Of a stretch of 64,000 nucleotides of DNA, positions 8,768 through 16,990 are shown one piece after another (position 1 is the first letter of the stretch; each line of letters begins with the position of its first letter). A program made the position numbers and the translations under genes. This stretch comes from an uncultured Lachnobacterium sp. (lineage in GTDB: Bacteria > Bacillota > Clostridia > Lachnospirales > Lachnospiraceae): contig URSS01000003.1 in NCBI GenBank assembly GCA_900550545.1, positions 1 to 64,000 of the forward strand, given 5' to 3'. Below the pieces are notes generated by a model. That model did not search any database. It was not told the origin of the DNA and saw only the letters and a program-made list of their open reading frames with translations.

Positions 8768-11116
8768 ATGAATTTAGCAGAATTAAAAGAGGGACAGTGT
8801 GCCGTACTCACCGATATCGGTGGGGAAGGTGCACTGCGTCAGCATTTTTTGGATATGGGTCTGATTCCCGGAACAGTAGTAACCTATGTAAAGGCAGCTC
8901 CGATGGGAGACCCGATTGAGTATCGCATATGGGATTATGAGCTTACCCTTCGATTGTCGGAGGCAAAGCAGATAAGAATTGCCAAAGTAGAGGCAGACAA
9001 GCAGAAGGAGCAAAAGCAGAAAGAGAGTCGAAATACGAAGGCATCGCTCCATCCGGGCCTTGGTGAGATGGGAATCTATCACGTAAAGCAGCGTGGAGAA
9101 ACAATCAAGAAAGGAGAACTTCTGACGTTTGGTCTTGCGGGAAACCAGAACTGTGGCAAGACAACATTGTTCAACCAGCTGACTGGTTCCAATCAGCATG
9201 TTGGAAATTTCCCAGGCGTAACTGTAGACCGCAAAGACGGTCCGATACGCAAGCAGGAAAACACGTTGGTTACAGACTTACCGGGTATCTATTCGATGTC
9301 TCCGTATACGAGTGAGGAAATTGTCAGCCGGGAGTTTTTCCTGAACAATCGTCCGCGGGGCATTATCAATATTGTGGATGCAACGAACATCGAGAGAAAC
9401 TTATATCTGACGTTACAGCTGATTGAACTGGATATTCCGATGGTCTTGGCACTTAATATGATGGATGAAGTCCGGGATAATGGAGGCACCATTGATATTA
9501 ACCTGCTGGAAAGTACATTGGGTATTCCGGTTGTGCCAATTTCAGCGGCAAAAAATGAAGGTATTGATGAACTGGTTGAGCACGCCGTGCATGTTGCACG
9601 TTATAGAGAACGTCCGGGACGTATGGATTTCTGTGATGCGGATGGTGCAGATGGTGGTGCCATGCATCGATGCATTCACTCAATCATGCATTTGATTGAG
9701 GATCATGCTCATAAATACAAGATTCCTACACGTTTTGCAGCCAGCAAGCTGGTCGAGGGTGATAAGCTGGTGGAGGATGCACTGCATCTGGACCAGAATG
9801 AAAAAGAAATGATTGAGCATATTATCTGCCAGATGGAAGCAGAAAGTGGCATGGATCGTCAGGCGGCACTCGCCAATATGCGTTTTACATTCATTCACAA
9901 AGTATGTACGGCAACGGTTGTGAAACCGCATGAGAGTAAGGAACATATCCGGAGCCAGAAAATCGACCGGATCGTAACTGGAAAATATACCGCATTGCCA
10001 TTTTTTGCAGGCATTATGATATTGATTTTTTATCTTACCTTTGGTCTGATCGGAAAATGGTTATCGGATTTGCTGGATATTGGTATCGCAGCATTTACCG
10101 ATTGGGTAGATCATTTACTTACGATTGGCCATGTCAATACAGTGGTGCATTCACTGGTGATCGATGGTATTTTTGCCGGTGTGGGAAGCGTGCTTAGCTT
10201 TTTACCGATTATTGTGACGCTGTTTTTCTTTCTTTCGTTGCTGGAAGACAGTGGATATATGGCGCGTGTGGCATTTGTGATGGATAAATTGCTACGTAAA
10301 ATTGGTTTGTCCGGAAGAAGTTTTGTCCCGATGATTATCGGGTTCGGATGTTCTGTTCCTGCAATTATGGCAACGAGAACACTTCCGTCGGAAAGAGACC
10401 GAAAGATGACGGTATTGCTGACACCGTTTATGAGCTGTTCGGCAAAGATGCCGATTTATGGTTTCCTTGCCGCTGCCTTTTTCCCTGGACACAGTGCTAT
10501 TGTGATGATTTTATTATATTTTACAGGTATTCTTACCGGAATTTTGTTTGCCTGTATTTTGGATCATACAACATTTCGCGGGGAACCGGTTCCGTTTGTT
10601 ATGGAGTTACCGAATTATCGTTTCCCGAGCGCGAAGAGTGTTGGAAGACTGATCTGGGACAAGGCAAAGGACTTTCTGACGAGAGCTTTTACGATTATTT
10701 TCCTTGCCACAATCATTATCTGGTTCCTGCAGAGCTTTGATCTGCACCTGAATCTGGTAGATAATTCACAGAACAGTATTTTGGCGGCAATCGGAAGTCT
10801 GATCGCACCAGTCTTTGCACCTCTCGGATTCGCAGACTGGAGAATTTCGACAGCGTTAATTACCGGATTTATGGCAAAGGAAAGCGTAGTAAGTACATTG
10901 ACGATCCTTTCGGCAGTGAATGTGCTGACTCCATTTACCGCAGCAGTATTCCTGGTATTTACACTTTTGTATACACCATGTGTTGCAGCAATTGCTTCTG
11001 TGAAGCGTGAACTGGGAGGCAAATGGGCTGTGTTTGTTGTTGCAATACAGTGTATGATTGCGTGGCTGGTTGCGTTTGCAGTGCATCTGGCTGGAATAGG
11101 ACTCGGTATTGGATAG
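8768..11116 (+). CDS. feoB: FeoA-FeoB fusion ferrous iron transporter
   Basis: Single 782-aa polypeptide joining FeoA (about 1-75, SH3-like, 'GQCAVLTDIGG...LRQHFLDMGLIPGT') through a charged linker (about 76-115) to FeoB. The FeoB G-domain has G1 'GNQNCGKTT' (125-133), G2 'GVTVD', G3 'DLPG', G4 'NMMD' and G5 'SAAK'. A helical spacer and a membrane domain of about 8-10 helices start near residue 415 and include two Gate-type regions ('MIIGFGCSVPAIMATRTL'). It imports Fe(II) across the cytoplasmic membrane. The ATG has AGGA 6 bp upstream. FeoA and FeoB are usually separate genes; the fusion is known in some Firmicutes. A leader of about 95 bp with no recognised riboswitch precedes it. Confidence 0.95.
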   Translation: MNLAELKEGQCAVLTDIGGEGALRQHFLDMGLIPGTVVTYVKAAPMGDPIEYRIWDYELTLRLSEAKQIRIAKVEADKQKEQKQKESRNTKASLHPGLGEMGIYHVKQRGETIKKGELLTFGLAGNQNCGKTTLFNQLTGSNQHVGNFPGVTVDRKDGPIRKQENTLVTDLPGIYSMSPYTSEEIVSREFFLNNRPRGIINIVDATNIERNLYLTLQLIELDIPMVLALNMMDEVRDNGGTIDINLLESTLGIPVVPISAAKNEGIDELVEHAVHVARYRERPGRMDFCDADGADGGAMHRCIHSIMHLIEDHAHKYKIPTRFAASKLVEGDKLVEDALHLDQNEKEMIEHIICQMEAESGMDRQAALANMRFTFIHKVCTATVVKPHESKEHIRSQKIDRIVTGKYTALPFFAGIMILIFYLTFGLIGKWLSDLLDIGIAAFTDWVDHLLTIGHVNTVVHSLVIDGIFAGVGSVLSFLPIIVTLFFFLSLLEDSGYMARVAFVMDKLLRKIGLSGRSFVPMIIGFGCSVPAIMATRTLPSERDRKMTVLLTPFMSCSAKMPIYGFLAAAFFPGHSAIVMILLYFTGILTGILFACILDHTTFRGEPVPFVMELPNYRFPSAKSVGRLIWDKAKDFLTRAFTIIFLATIIIWFLQSFDLHLNLVDNSQNSILAAIGSLIAPVFAPLGFADWRISTALITGFMAKESVVSTLTILSAVNVLTPFTAAVFLVFTLLYTPCVAAIASVKRELGGKWAVFVVAIQCMIAWLVAFAVHLAGIGLGIG

Positions 11117-11233
11117 AAACTCGGGACTTGCTTTTTTCAGATGATATGTGTAAAATAAGTTTAGATTTTGTATTCAATGGTAGGGTCAGAACCGATACCG
11201 GCATTGAATATAATACAAAAGTAGGAGAGAGAA

Positions 11234-11488
11234 ATGAGTCAGGCAAAAGTAGAACAATATAAGAAAGATAAAGCCAATCGTAAGAAAACAATGAAAAAAG
11301 AAAAGATGCAGCGTATCGCAGGTCGCATCTGCGCGTGTGCAATTCTTGTAGTAATTGTTGGATGGGCTGGTTATACCGGATATCAGTATTATGAGCAGAA
11401 TCGCCCAACAAAGACGATTTACGCAGATACAAATGCAATCAACGATTATGTAAAAGGACTGGACTCTACAGAGACACAGTCTGAATAA
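11234..11488 (+). CDS. small single-span membrane protein, unknown
   Basis: An 84-aa protein with a strong AGGAGAG ribosome site. The first ~30 residues are very rich in Lys/Arg and lack hydrophobic stretches ('KKDKANRKKTMKKEKMQR'). One transmembrane helix runs about 32-50 ('ICACAILVVIVGWAGYTGY'), and a ~34-residue acidic tail follows. The positive-inside rule places the N-terminus in the cytoplasm. It lies 117 bp after the FeoAB gene and ends at a bidirectional terminator, so it may belong to the iron-uptake transcript; TATAAT at 11209-11214 could alternatively give it a short-leader promoter. It lacks the cysteine pattern of FeoB-associated Cys-rich proteins. Function not recognised. Confidence 0.7.
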   Translation: MSQAKVEQYKKDKANRKKTMKKEKMQRIAGRICACAILVVIVGWAGYTGYQYYEQNRPTKTIYADTNAINDYVKGLDSTETQSE

Positions 11489-11503
11489 TTCCGATTACGA
11501 GGA

Positions 11504-11532
11504 GGGCATCGCCTAGCTGGGCGATGCCTTTT
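11504..11532. terminator. bidirectional terminator between convergent genes
   Basis: GGGCATCGCC / GGGCGATGCC stem with a T-run to the right (11529-11532). It lies between the plus gene ending at 11488 and the minus gene whose stop codon is at 11513-11515, so the stem overlaps the last codons and stop of the minus gene. Confidence 0.8.
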
Positions 11533-11947
11533 CTAATGCATTCTGGACAGCTGCAAGAAGCAGCATGGAGGTGTATTGATTGTTCTGGGAATATGTAATA
11601 TCGTTCAGTGACTGTTTACTTAAAATCTGTTCACTCAATTCATCAAGTGTCGGCCGTACGAGAGGGAACATGGTTTCCATTGTCTCATCGAGATTGACGA
11701 GCGAAATGGAGTTGATATGATTTTCGTCCACAGCAACCTGCACATCGATAGAATTTCCGTCCATCATAACAGAAGAAGTATAAACTCCGGGAACGTACAT
11801 GGTCGGAACAGATTCCCCATCGTTGGTATTGGCTGATTTCCGGAATGCAAGCAGTAAGATAAGCAGAATCAATCCGAGAATAATACAGACTCCTGCATAT
11901 AACAGCCGTTTTCTATGTAGTACGATGATTTTTGTTTTTGCACTCAT
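11513..11947 (-). CDS. membrane-anchored FMN-binding-like protein
   Basis: Predicted 144 aa from the ATG at 11947, which has GGAGG 10 bp upstream; a longer reading to 12082 lacks a ribosome site and would add an unlikely Phe-rich leader. A short basic N-terminus is followed by a transmembrane helix (about 14-34, 'LLYAGVCIILGLILLILLL'). The extracytoplasmic domain reads 'VPGVYTSSVMMDGNSIDVQV', 'INSISLVNL', 'SEQILSKQS' and 'YTSMLLLAAVQNALEKA', following the PF04205-type FMN-binding fold of RnfG/NqrC. The usual covalent-FMN signature S(T)GAT is degenerate here ('NNQYTS'), so flavin attachment is uncertain. It faces the FeoAB-small-protein genes convergently. Likely a secreted-face electron-transfer or structural domain; no specific role can be given. 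Confidence 0.65.
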   Translation of the reverse strand: MSAKTKIIVLHRKRLLYAGVCIILGLILLILLLAFRKSANTNDGESVPTMYVPGVYTSSVMMDGNSIDVQVAVDENHINSISLVNLDETMETMFPLVRPTLDELSEQILSKQSLNDITYSQNNQYTSMLLLAAVQNALEKASPS

Positions 11948-12069
11948 GATTTGCCTCCATTTCCTGTTATTTAAATCATATGTGGGAAAGAAGAAATCAT
12001 GCATGGAAACGAAGAGAAAAATCATTTTTTTCTTCCACAGAAAAAAATAACAGAAAATGAAAAAAGTTG

Positions 12070-12098
12070 TTGACAGGAGCATGTTGGTCTGATATTAT
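12070..12098 (+). promoter_or_regulatory. promoter of tRNA-Gly
   Basis: Perfect TTGACA (12070-12075), 17-bp spacer, TATTAT (12093-12098), ending 33 bp before the tRNA. A strong housekeeping promoter. Confidence 0.85.
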
Positions 12099-12131
12099 AC
12101 TAGATGTGTCCGACAAAAGACACCGACAAAT

Positions 12132-12204
12132 GCGATAGTGGCGTAGTTGGTAACGCGCGACCTTGCCAAGGTCGAGACCGCGGGTTCGAGCCCCGTCTAT
12201 CGCT
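12132..12204 (+). tRNA. tRNA-Gly (GCC)
   Basis: A 73-nt cloverleaf. The acceptor arms GCGATAG and CTATCGC pair perfectly with discriminator T. The D-loop contains GTTGG. The anticodon arm is CGACC-TTGCCAA-GGTCG with anticodon GCC, and the T-arm contains GGTTCGAGCC. The 3-prime CCA is not encoded. It is a solitary tRNA with its own promoter (12070) and a likely terminator (12222). Confidence 0.97.
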
Positions 12205-12221
12205 CTCGTAAAAGTAGTTGA

Positions 12222-12258
12222 GAACGCATTGTGCATGCGGGTTCAGCTATTTTTTTTT
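12222..12258 (+). terminator. terminator after tRNA-Gly
   Basis: GAACGCAT and ATGCGGGTTC pair with a 2-nt bulge; a run of nine T residues follows (12250-12258). Confidence 0.6.
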
Positions 12259-12275
12259 GCTGTATAGAAAAATAC

Positions 12276-12320
12276 TTGACATATATAGATAGTCGATATA
12301 ATATATAGATAACCGATATA
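12276..12320 (+). promoter_or_regulatory. promoter with tandem 20-bp repeat, PadR operon
   Basis: TTGACA (12276-12281) and TATAAT (12297-12302) are 15 bp apart. Two tandem 20-bp repeats, 12281-12300 and 12301-12320, differ at only two positions (ATATATAGATAGTCGATATA and its AC variant), so the first covers the promoter spacer and most of the -10. This arrangement is what an operator for autoregulation by the downstream PadR protein would look like; binding itself is inferred. Confidence 0.65.
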
Positions 12321-12352
12321 TCGATAAACTATATAGGAAAAGGAGAAGAAAG

Positions 12353-12691
12353 ATGGCAATCGAGAAATCACTTGTATCAGGAAGCATGACAATGCTTATT
12401 TTAAAGCTTTTGTCAGAAAAAGATATGTATGGGTATGAAATGATTGATACCCTCCGGCAGAGGTCGGAAAATGTGTTTGAACTGAAGGCTGGAACGCTGT
12501 ATCCGCTTTTGCATGGCCTTGAAGAGAAGGGACTTTTGCGGGTATACGAGAAAGAAGTTTCCGGGAAAACAAGAAAGTATTACAGTATTACAAAGCAGGG
12601 ATGTAGTCTGTTAGACCAGAAGGCACAGGAATGGAAAAAATATGCCAAGGCTGTTGGAAATGTATTAGGGTCATGTGTTTTGGAGGGATAG
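12353..12691 (+). CDS. PadR-family transcriptional regulator
   Basis: A 112-aa PadR-type winged-helix repressor. The wHTH includes 'MTMLILKLLSEKDMYGYEMIDTL' and the recognition/wing segment 'LKAGTLYPLLHGLEEKGLL', then 'SGKTRKYYSITKQG'. The short C-terminal helix is the dimerisation element of the small PadR-s2 class. AAAGGAG precedes the ATG. Only 3 bp separate its stop from the next gene, a HAAS-FtsW/RodA membrane protein; PadR regulators are often encoded with HAAS-domain proteins in Firmicutes. It probably represses its own operon through the tandem repeat at 12281-12320. Inducer unknown. Confidence 0.9.
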   Translation: MAIEKSLVSGSMTMLILKLLSEKDMYGYEMIDTLRQRSENVFELKAGTLYPLLHGLEEKGLLRVYEKEVSGKTRKYYSITKQGCSLLDQKAQEWKKYAKAVGNVLGSCVLEG

Positions 12692-12694
12692 CGG

Positions 12695-14047
12695 ATGGAA
12701 AAGTATTTGCAAGCAGTATTAGAACAGATTCGGTGCAAAAAAGTACATCCTTATATCCGCGAGGAACTGATGGGGCATATACAGGATCAGATTGAAGACA
12801 ATCGGAAATCTGGCATGAGCGAGAAAGAAGCAGAAGAAGCTGCTGTCAGGGATATGGGGGATCCGGTAGAAATCGGTGTGGAATTTGACCGTATTCACAG
12901 ACCACAGATCGCTTGGAAAATGCTGATTGTGATTGGAGTAATCAGTTTGCTTGGAATTCTGGTTCACTTTTTTATTACAAGGCAGATTGCAGACGGTAAT
13001 TTATGGGATAGTTCGGTGTCTGGAAGCAGCCGATATGCATTTCATGTATTGATTGGTCTGGCGCTGATGTTTGTGGTATATCGCATCGACTATACGTATC
13101 TGGCAAAATACGCGAAGGTGATTGCGGCAGGTATTCTTCTTTTTGGGCTGATATGTCTGCATGCAGGAACTGTAGCAGGAGGAGTTATTCTCGGAATACA
13201 TGTTGGTGGAAGTATAGTTGCAGTAAATACACTTTTGATGCTGTATGTACCCATTTATGCAGCGGTTGTTTATAAGTATCACGGAGAGGGATATGCGGGA
13301 ATTGTGAAATCGATCGTATGGATGCTGTTACCTGTTTATATAGCTATCCGGCTTCCACGCATGCCATTGGCTCTGATGTTGTTTGTGTCGATGCTGGTGG
13401 TGCTTATGATCGGGATTTGGAAAGGCTGGTTCCAGGTTGCGAAGAAGAGGGCATTTATACTGATGGGACTGGTCGCATTCGGATTTCCGGTTGGAGGCCT
13501 GGGTGCTTTGGTTTTGATGCGAGGTTCACTGGGATATTATATAGAAAGAGTACAAAGTTTTTATATGGACAGTGATGGTCTTGCGTATTATGCATCAATG
13601 TTGGATTCGGTAAGAGACAATGCAAAATGGATCGGTAACAGCGGAATGAAGTTTCTGGGATTTGTGCAGGACGGTAACAGGGATTTTATTTTGAGTTATG
13701 TGACCGCAAGTTACGGTCTGCTTGCAGCAATTATTGTTTGCTGTCTGCTGGCGGTACTTGTAGTATTTATTTTCAGTGCATCTTTGCAGCAGAAGAATCA
13801 GTTGGGACTTGCCATGGGATGTGGCTGTGGTATGATTTTTCTGATGAATCTGGGGGCAAATATTCTGATCAATATGAGGATAGTTCCAACCGCATGGACA
13901 TTTCTTCCGTTCCTGTCCGCAGGTGGAAACAATATCGTATTATGTTATGTCCTTGTTGGCATTGTATTGAGCATTTATCGTTATAAAAATATATATCCGA
14001 TGCATGTGAGTACGAATCTTGCATTTCCAGGGAAAAATGTACAATAG
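12695..14047 (+). CDS. HAAS domain fused to FtsW/RodA-like membrane protein
   Basis: A 450-aa protein. Residues 1-65 form a cytoplasmic helical HAAS/DUF1700-like domain ('IREELMGHIQDQIEDNRKSGMSEKEAEEAAV'), the type linked to PadR regulation. About ten membrane helices follow, with features of the SEDS family (FtsW/RodA/SpoVE): 'QDGNRDFILSYVTASYGLLAA' aligns with the usual DFIF-type motif, and the C-terminal 'TAWTFLPFLSAGGNN' with the conserved 'P-LPF-S-GGS' motif. SEDS proteins polymerise or handle lipid II; whether this divergent member is a glycosyltransferase is unknown. GGAGGG precedes the ATG, and a terminator follows. No cognate class B PBP is adjacent, which is unusual if it is an active polymerase. 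Confidence 0.8.
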   Translation: MEKYLQAVLEQIRCKKVHPYIREELMGHIQDQIEDNRKSGMSEKEAEEAAVRDMGDPVEIGVEFDRIHRPQIAWKMLIVIGVISLLGILVHFFITRQIADGNLWDSSVSGSSRYAFHVLIGLALMFVVYRIDYTYLAKYAKVIAAGILLFGLICLHAGTVAGGVILGIHVGGSIVAVNTLLMLYVPIYAAVVYKYHGEGYAGIVKSIVWMLLPVYIAIRLPRMPLALMLFVSMLVVLMIGIWKGWFQVAKKRAFILMGLVAFGFPVGGLGALVLMRGSLGYYIERVQSFYMDSDGLAYYASMLDSVRDNAKWIGNSGMKFLGFVQDGNRDFILSYVTASYGLLAAIIVCCLLAVLVVFIFSASLQQKNQLGLAMGCGCGMIFLMNLGANILINMRIVPTAWTFLPFLSAGGNNIVLCYVLVGIVLSIYRYKNIYPMHVSTNLAFPGKNVQ

Positions 14048-14082
14048 TATAAACTTTGGCATTGAAATAGGAAAGAGGCGTT

Positions 14083-14115
14083 GCGCCGGCAATGAAAATT
14101 GCCGGTGCATTTTTA
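14083..14115 (+). terminator. terminator of PadR-SEDS operon
   Basis: GCGCCGGCAAT, GAAA loop, ATTGCCGGTGC followed by ATTTTTA. Strong GC stem with T-run. Confidence 0.85.
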
Positions 14116-14172
14116 CTATATGGAGAAAAAGTAAGCGCATATTTTATTTTTGAAAGAATATGTAAATTTTTC

Positions 14173-14228
14173 TTGACATAGTAGCAAAAAACTACTATTA
14201 TATAAAACAAGGTAGCAAATTACTACTC
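14173..14228 (+). promoter_or_regulatory. NrtR-type promoter with two 19-bp operators
   Basis: TTGACA (14173-14178), exactly 17 bp, TATTAT (14196-14201). The perfect inverted repeat TAGTAG-N7-CTACTA (14179-14197) fills the promoter spacer. A second, slightly degenerate copy AGGTAG-N7-CTACTC (14210-14228) covers the expected start of transcription. Centres are 31 bp apart, three helical turns. The adjacent gene encodes an NrtR-like regulator and the operon NAD salvage enzymes, so autoregulation by NrtR is the natural reading. Confidence 0.85.
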
Positions 14229-14249
14229 AATAAGATGCGGGAGAACAGA

Positions 14250-15074
14250 ATGGAAAAAGTAAATGTAGACGGACTTACTGAAAAAGAGTTTCTGGCTCGG
14301 TATCAGCCGGGAAATTATAAACGTCCATCAGTCACTGTAGATATGATGGTGCTTCGTATGATGCAGAAGTTAGAAGGAATGGAAATACTTCTGATCCAAA
14401 GAAAGAACCATCCATATATCAATAGCTGGGCGTTGCCGGGAGGATTTGTGGATATCGATGAATCTGCCTATCATGCGGCTGCCAGAGAACTGCACGAGGA
14501 GACAGGACTGCAAGACGTGTATCTCGAGCAGCTCTATACGATGAGCCAGCCGGACAGAGATCCGCGTATGCGTGTCATTGATATCGCATACATTGCACTT
14601 CTTCCTTATGACAAGGCAGGCGAGGCAAAAGCGGGAGATGATGCAAAGGAGGCACTCTGGTTTCAGATCACGTATGAGAACCATAAGATAAAGCTTCAGA
14701 ACAAGGAACGGAATATTTCCATAGAATATGCTTTGATCGAGAAGGAGTTTCCGAACGGTGTGTTAAAGATAAAAAATTATATCCCGGAACAAATCAGCGA
14801 GGAAGCATTGGCATTTGATCATGCGCAGATCATTCTCGAAGGACTTATGAGACTTCGTAATAAAGTTTCTTACACGGATGTCGCTTTTAATCTTGTACCG
14901 AGAGAATTTACCCTGCCGGATCTGCAGAAAGTATATGAGGTCATCCTTGGGGAAGAATTATATAAAACAAATTTTCGCAGTAAAGTAAAAAACAAAGTGG
15001 TTTCACTTGGAAAAAGCGGTAAACCATTGTCAGGAAACCGGAAGGCAGCTTTATATCAGTATTGTGAGGAATAG
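14250..15074 (+). CDS. nrtR: NrtR: Nudix-domain regulator of NAD metabolism
   Basis: A 274-aa protein with a Nudix domain (about 25-160) followed by a C-terminal winged helix (about 195-265), the NrtR architecture. The Nudix box reads 'GGFVDIDESAYHAAARELHEETGL', so the metal-binding RE-EE core appears intact. That matters because many NrtR repressors have lost catalysis and only sense ADP-ribose; this one could do both. The wing region contains 'VPREFTLPDLQKVYEVILGEEL' and ends with 'GNRKAALYQY', typical of NrtR. ATG 14250 is chosen over 14235 because CGGGAG lies 6 bp before it. It heads the operon with pncA (3 bp gap) and pncB, and paired operators lie in its promoter. Confidence 0.9.
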   Translation: MEKVNVDGLTEKEFLARYQPGNYKRPSVTVDMMVLRMMQKLEGMEILLIQRKNHPYINSWALPGGFVDIDESAYHAAARELHEETGLQDVYLEQLYTMSQPDRDPRMRVIDIAYIALLPYDKAGEAKAGDDAKEALWFQITYENHKIKLQNKERNISIEYALIEKEFPNGVLKIKNYIPEQISEEALAFDHAQIILEGLMRLRNKVSYTDVAFNLVPREFTLPDLQKVYEVILGEELYKTNFRSKVKNKVVSLGKSGKPLSGNRKAALYQYCEE

Positions 15075-15077
15075 GTT

Positions 15078-15617
15078 ATGAAAAAAATATTAGTGATTGT
15101 AGACATGCAAAAGGATTTCACCATAGGAGTGCTTGGAAATGCTGAATGTGCAGCAACCATTCCGGAAGTGGTAAAGGTAGTAGCAGAAGGAAATTATGAT
15201 GAGATTGTTTTGACAAAGGATACACATGATCAGACATATCTGCATACACAGGAAGGAAAATATCTTCCGGTGGAACATTGTATCGAGGGAACGGAAGGCT
15301 GGGAGATTGTGGATGAAATCCAGGTGGCATGTCAGTCCTGTAAAAATCTTCATATGGTATGTAAACCGACTTTTGGAAGTCTCGAACTTGGCAATCTGCT
15401 GAAAACATTATGTGAAAAATATAAAGGAGAGGAGACTGAGATTCATTTTTGCGGCGTATGTACCGGAATCTGTGTGATCAGCAATGTGATGATTGCGAAA
15501 GCATATGTGCCGGAGATGCGTATCTGTGTAATAGAAAATGCCTGTGCATGTGTGACACCGCAGTCCCACAGTACTGCAATCGAAGCAATGAAAACCTGTC
15601 AGGTAGACATCATCTGA
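15078..15617 (+). CDS. pncA: Nicotinamidase-like isochorismatase-family hydrolase
   Basis: Isochorismatase-fold cysteine hydrolase, 179 aa. The triad matches nicotinamidase PncA: Asp9 in 'IVDMQKDF', Lys96 in 'CKPTFGS' and Cys132 in 'CTGICVISN'. Metal ligands would lie near 'KDTHDQTYLHTQEGKYLPVEHC'. It converts nicotinamide to nicotinate, the substrate of the next enzyme in the operon. The assignment is strengthened by its place between nrtR and pncB. The protein has many cysteines in its C-terminal third ('ENACACVTP'). A role in hydrolysing another amide is possible on family grounds but unlikely in this context. Confidence 0.88.
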   Translation: MKKILVIVDMQKDFTIGVLGNAECAATIPEVVKVVAEGNYDEIVLTKDTHDQTYLHTQEGKYLPVEHCIEGTEGWEIVDEIQVACQSCKNLHMVCKPTFGSLELGNLLKTLCEKYKGEETEIHFCGVCTGICVISNVMIAKAYVPEMRICVIENACACVTPQSHSTAIEAMKTCQVDII

Positions 15618-15664
15618 ATGTGGCAATAAATGGATGTTCAAAGAGAGAAAGAGAGAATAAAATT

Positions 15665-16870
15665 ATGAAATTAGAACCGATTATCAACAGTTTATTAGAA
15701 ACCGATATGTATAAATTTTCCATGGGTCAGGCGATTTATCACCAGTTTTCCGACTACAAGACCACATGGACATTCAAATGCCGCAATCAGGATGTGCATT
15801 TTACACCGGAGATGGTAGAAGAAATCAGAGAACAGATCAAGGCATACTGTGATCTTCGTTTTACAGAAGAAGAGCTGGAATATCTTCATAATATTACATG
15901 GATCAAGGGTTCTTATACTGATTTCCTTCGTTTGTGGCAGCCACGCTATGCGGACTTTCAGATTACAGAAGATGCACCGTGCGGTCTGTCCATTGAGACA
16001 TTCGGTACCTGGCTGAATACTTCGATGTATGAGATTCCGACACTTGCCATTGTCAATGAAGTGTACTTCCGGATGGCTTACGATTACAAGAAGCTGGAGG
16101 CAAGCTTTGAGAAACGTCTCGATGAGAAGTTAGAGGCATTGAACGGAACATATTGTATCGGAGCATTCAGTGAATTTGGCCTGCGAAGAAGACTTTCTGC
16201 ACAGACACAGGAATTGGCAGTAAGAAAGTTCAGTGAAGTAAAACTGAAAGAATCTGTTTTCGTTGGGACATCGAATGTCTATCTTGCAAAGAAATATCAC
16301 CTCAAACCGGTTGGCACTATGGCACATGAATGGATTATGTGTGTGGGACAGGGAAATCATAAACATAATCCGGCATATTCGAACTGGTATGCACTCGATG
16401 CATGGGTAAAAGAGTATGGTGTGTTAAATGGTATTGCGCTGACAGATGCCATTACAACGGACTGCTTCCTGCGGGATTTTCAGCTGACCTATGCGACACT
16501 GTTCAGTGGTGTGCGTCATGACAGTGGAGATCCTTTCGAGTGGGGCGAGAAAATGATCGCACATTACGAAAAGCTTGGCATTGATCCGACCAGTAAGACA
16601 CTTCTTTTCAGTGATGCCTTAGACTTCGAAAAAGCAAATGCGCTATACAATTACTTTAACAGCCGTGTAAAAGTCGCTTTTGGAATCGGCACATATATCA
16701 GTAATGATACGGATGTGCCGGCGCTGAATATTGTTATGAAGACGACGGCATGCAATGGCATGGATGTGGCAAAAATTTCAGATACACGTGGAAAAGGAAT
16801 GTGCAAAAACCCGGACTATGTGGAATACTTACAGAGATGCATCAACTGGCGTATGGAGAATGATAAATAA
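15665..16870 (+). CDS. pncB: Nicotinate phosphoribosyltransferase
   Basis: NAPRTase, 401 aa, ATP-assisted synthesis of nicotinate mononucleotide from nicotinate and PRPP, the committed step of Preiss-Handler salvage. The phosphorylated histidine is His221 in 'GTMAHEWIM', matching His219 of the Salmonella enzyme. Substrate-site motifs 'LLETDMYKFSMGQAIYHQF' and 'FSGVRHDSGDPFEWGEK' are present. The start at 15665 follows an AAAGAGAG-rich ribosome site and gives the family length; an upstream in-frame reading from 15449 overlaps pncA and is rejected. It ends the nrtR-pncA-pncB operon. Confidence 0.95.
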   Translation: MKLEPIINSLLETDMYKFSMGQAIYHQFSDYKTTWTFKCRNQDVHFTPEMVEEIREQIKAYCDLRFTEEELEYLHNITWIKGSYTDFLRLWQPRYADFQITEDAPCGLSIETFGTWLNTSMYEIPTLAIVNEVYFRMAYDYKKLEASFEKRLDEKLEALNGTYCIGAFSEFGLRRRLSAQTQELAVRKFSEVKLKESVFVGTSNVYLAKKYHLKPVGTMAHEWIMCVGQGNHKHNPAYSNWYALDAWVKEYGVLNGIALTDAITTDCFLRDFQLTYATLFSGVRHDSGDPFEWGEKMIAHYEKLGIDPTSKTLLFSDALDFEKANALYNYFNSRVKVAFGIGTYISNDTDVPALNIVMKTTACNGMDVAKISDTRGKGMCKNPDYVEYLQRCINWRMENDK

Positions 16871-16905
16871 AAAGCAAAATCCTTACGGATAACCTATTTT
16901 GTATA

Positions 16906-16934
16906 TTGTAAAAAACTTCAAGGACTTTTATAAT
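16906..16934 (+). promoter_or_regulatory. promoter of orphan PAS-like gene
   Basis: TTGTAA (16906-16911), 17 bp, TATAAT (16929-16934); about 50 nt of leader to the ATG at 16991, with GGGAGG just before it. Confidence 0.7.
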
Positions 16935-16990
16935 AGGAGCATAGGGGAAGGAAAGAAACAAAAGGGCTATCAATTGGGAGGTGCTCGAAG

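Noticed and set aside
15449..15664. N-terminal extension of nicotinate phosphoribosyltransferase
   Set aside because: Overlaps pncA in another frame, is Cys-rich and lacks family similarity; ATG 15665 gives the normal N-terminus.
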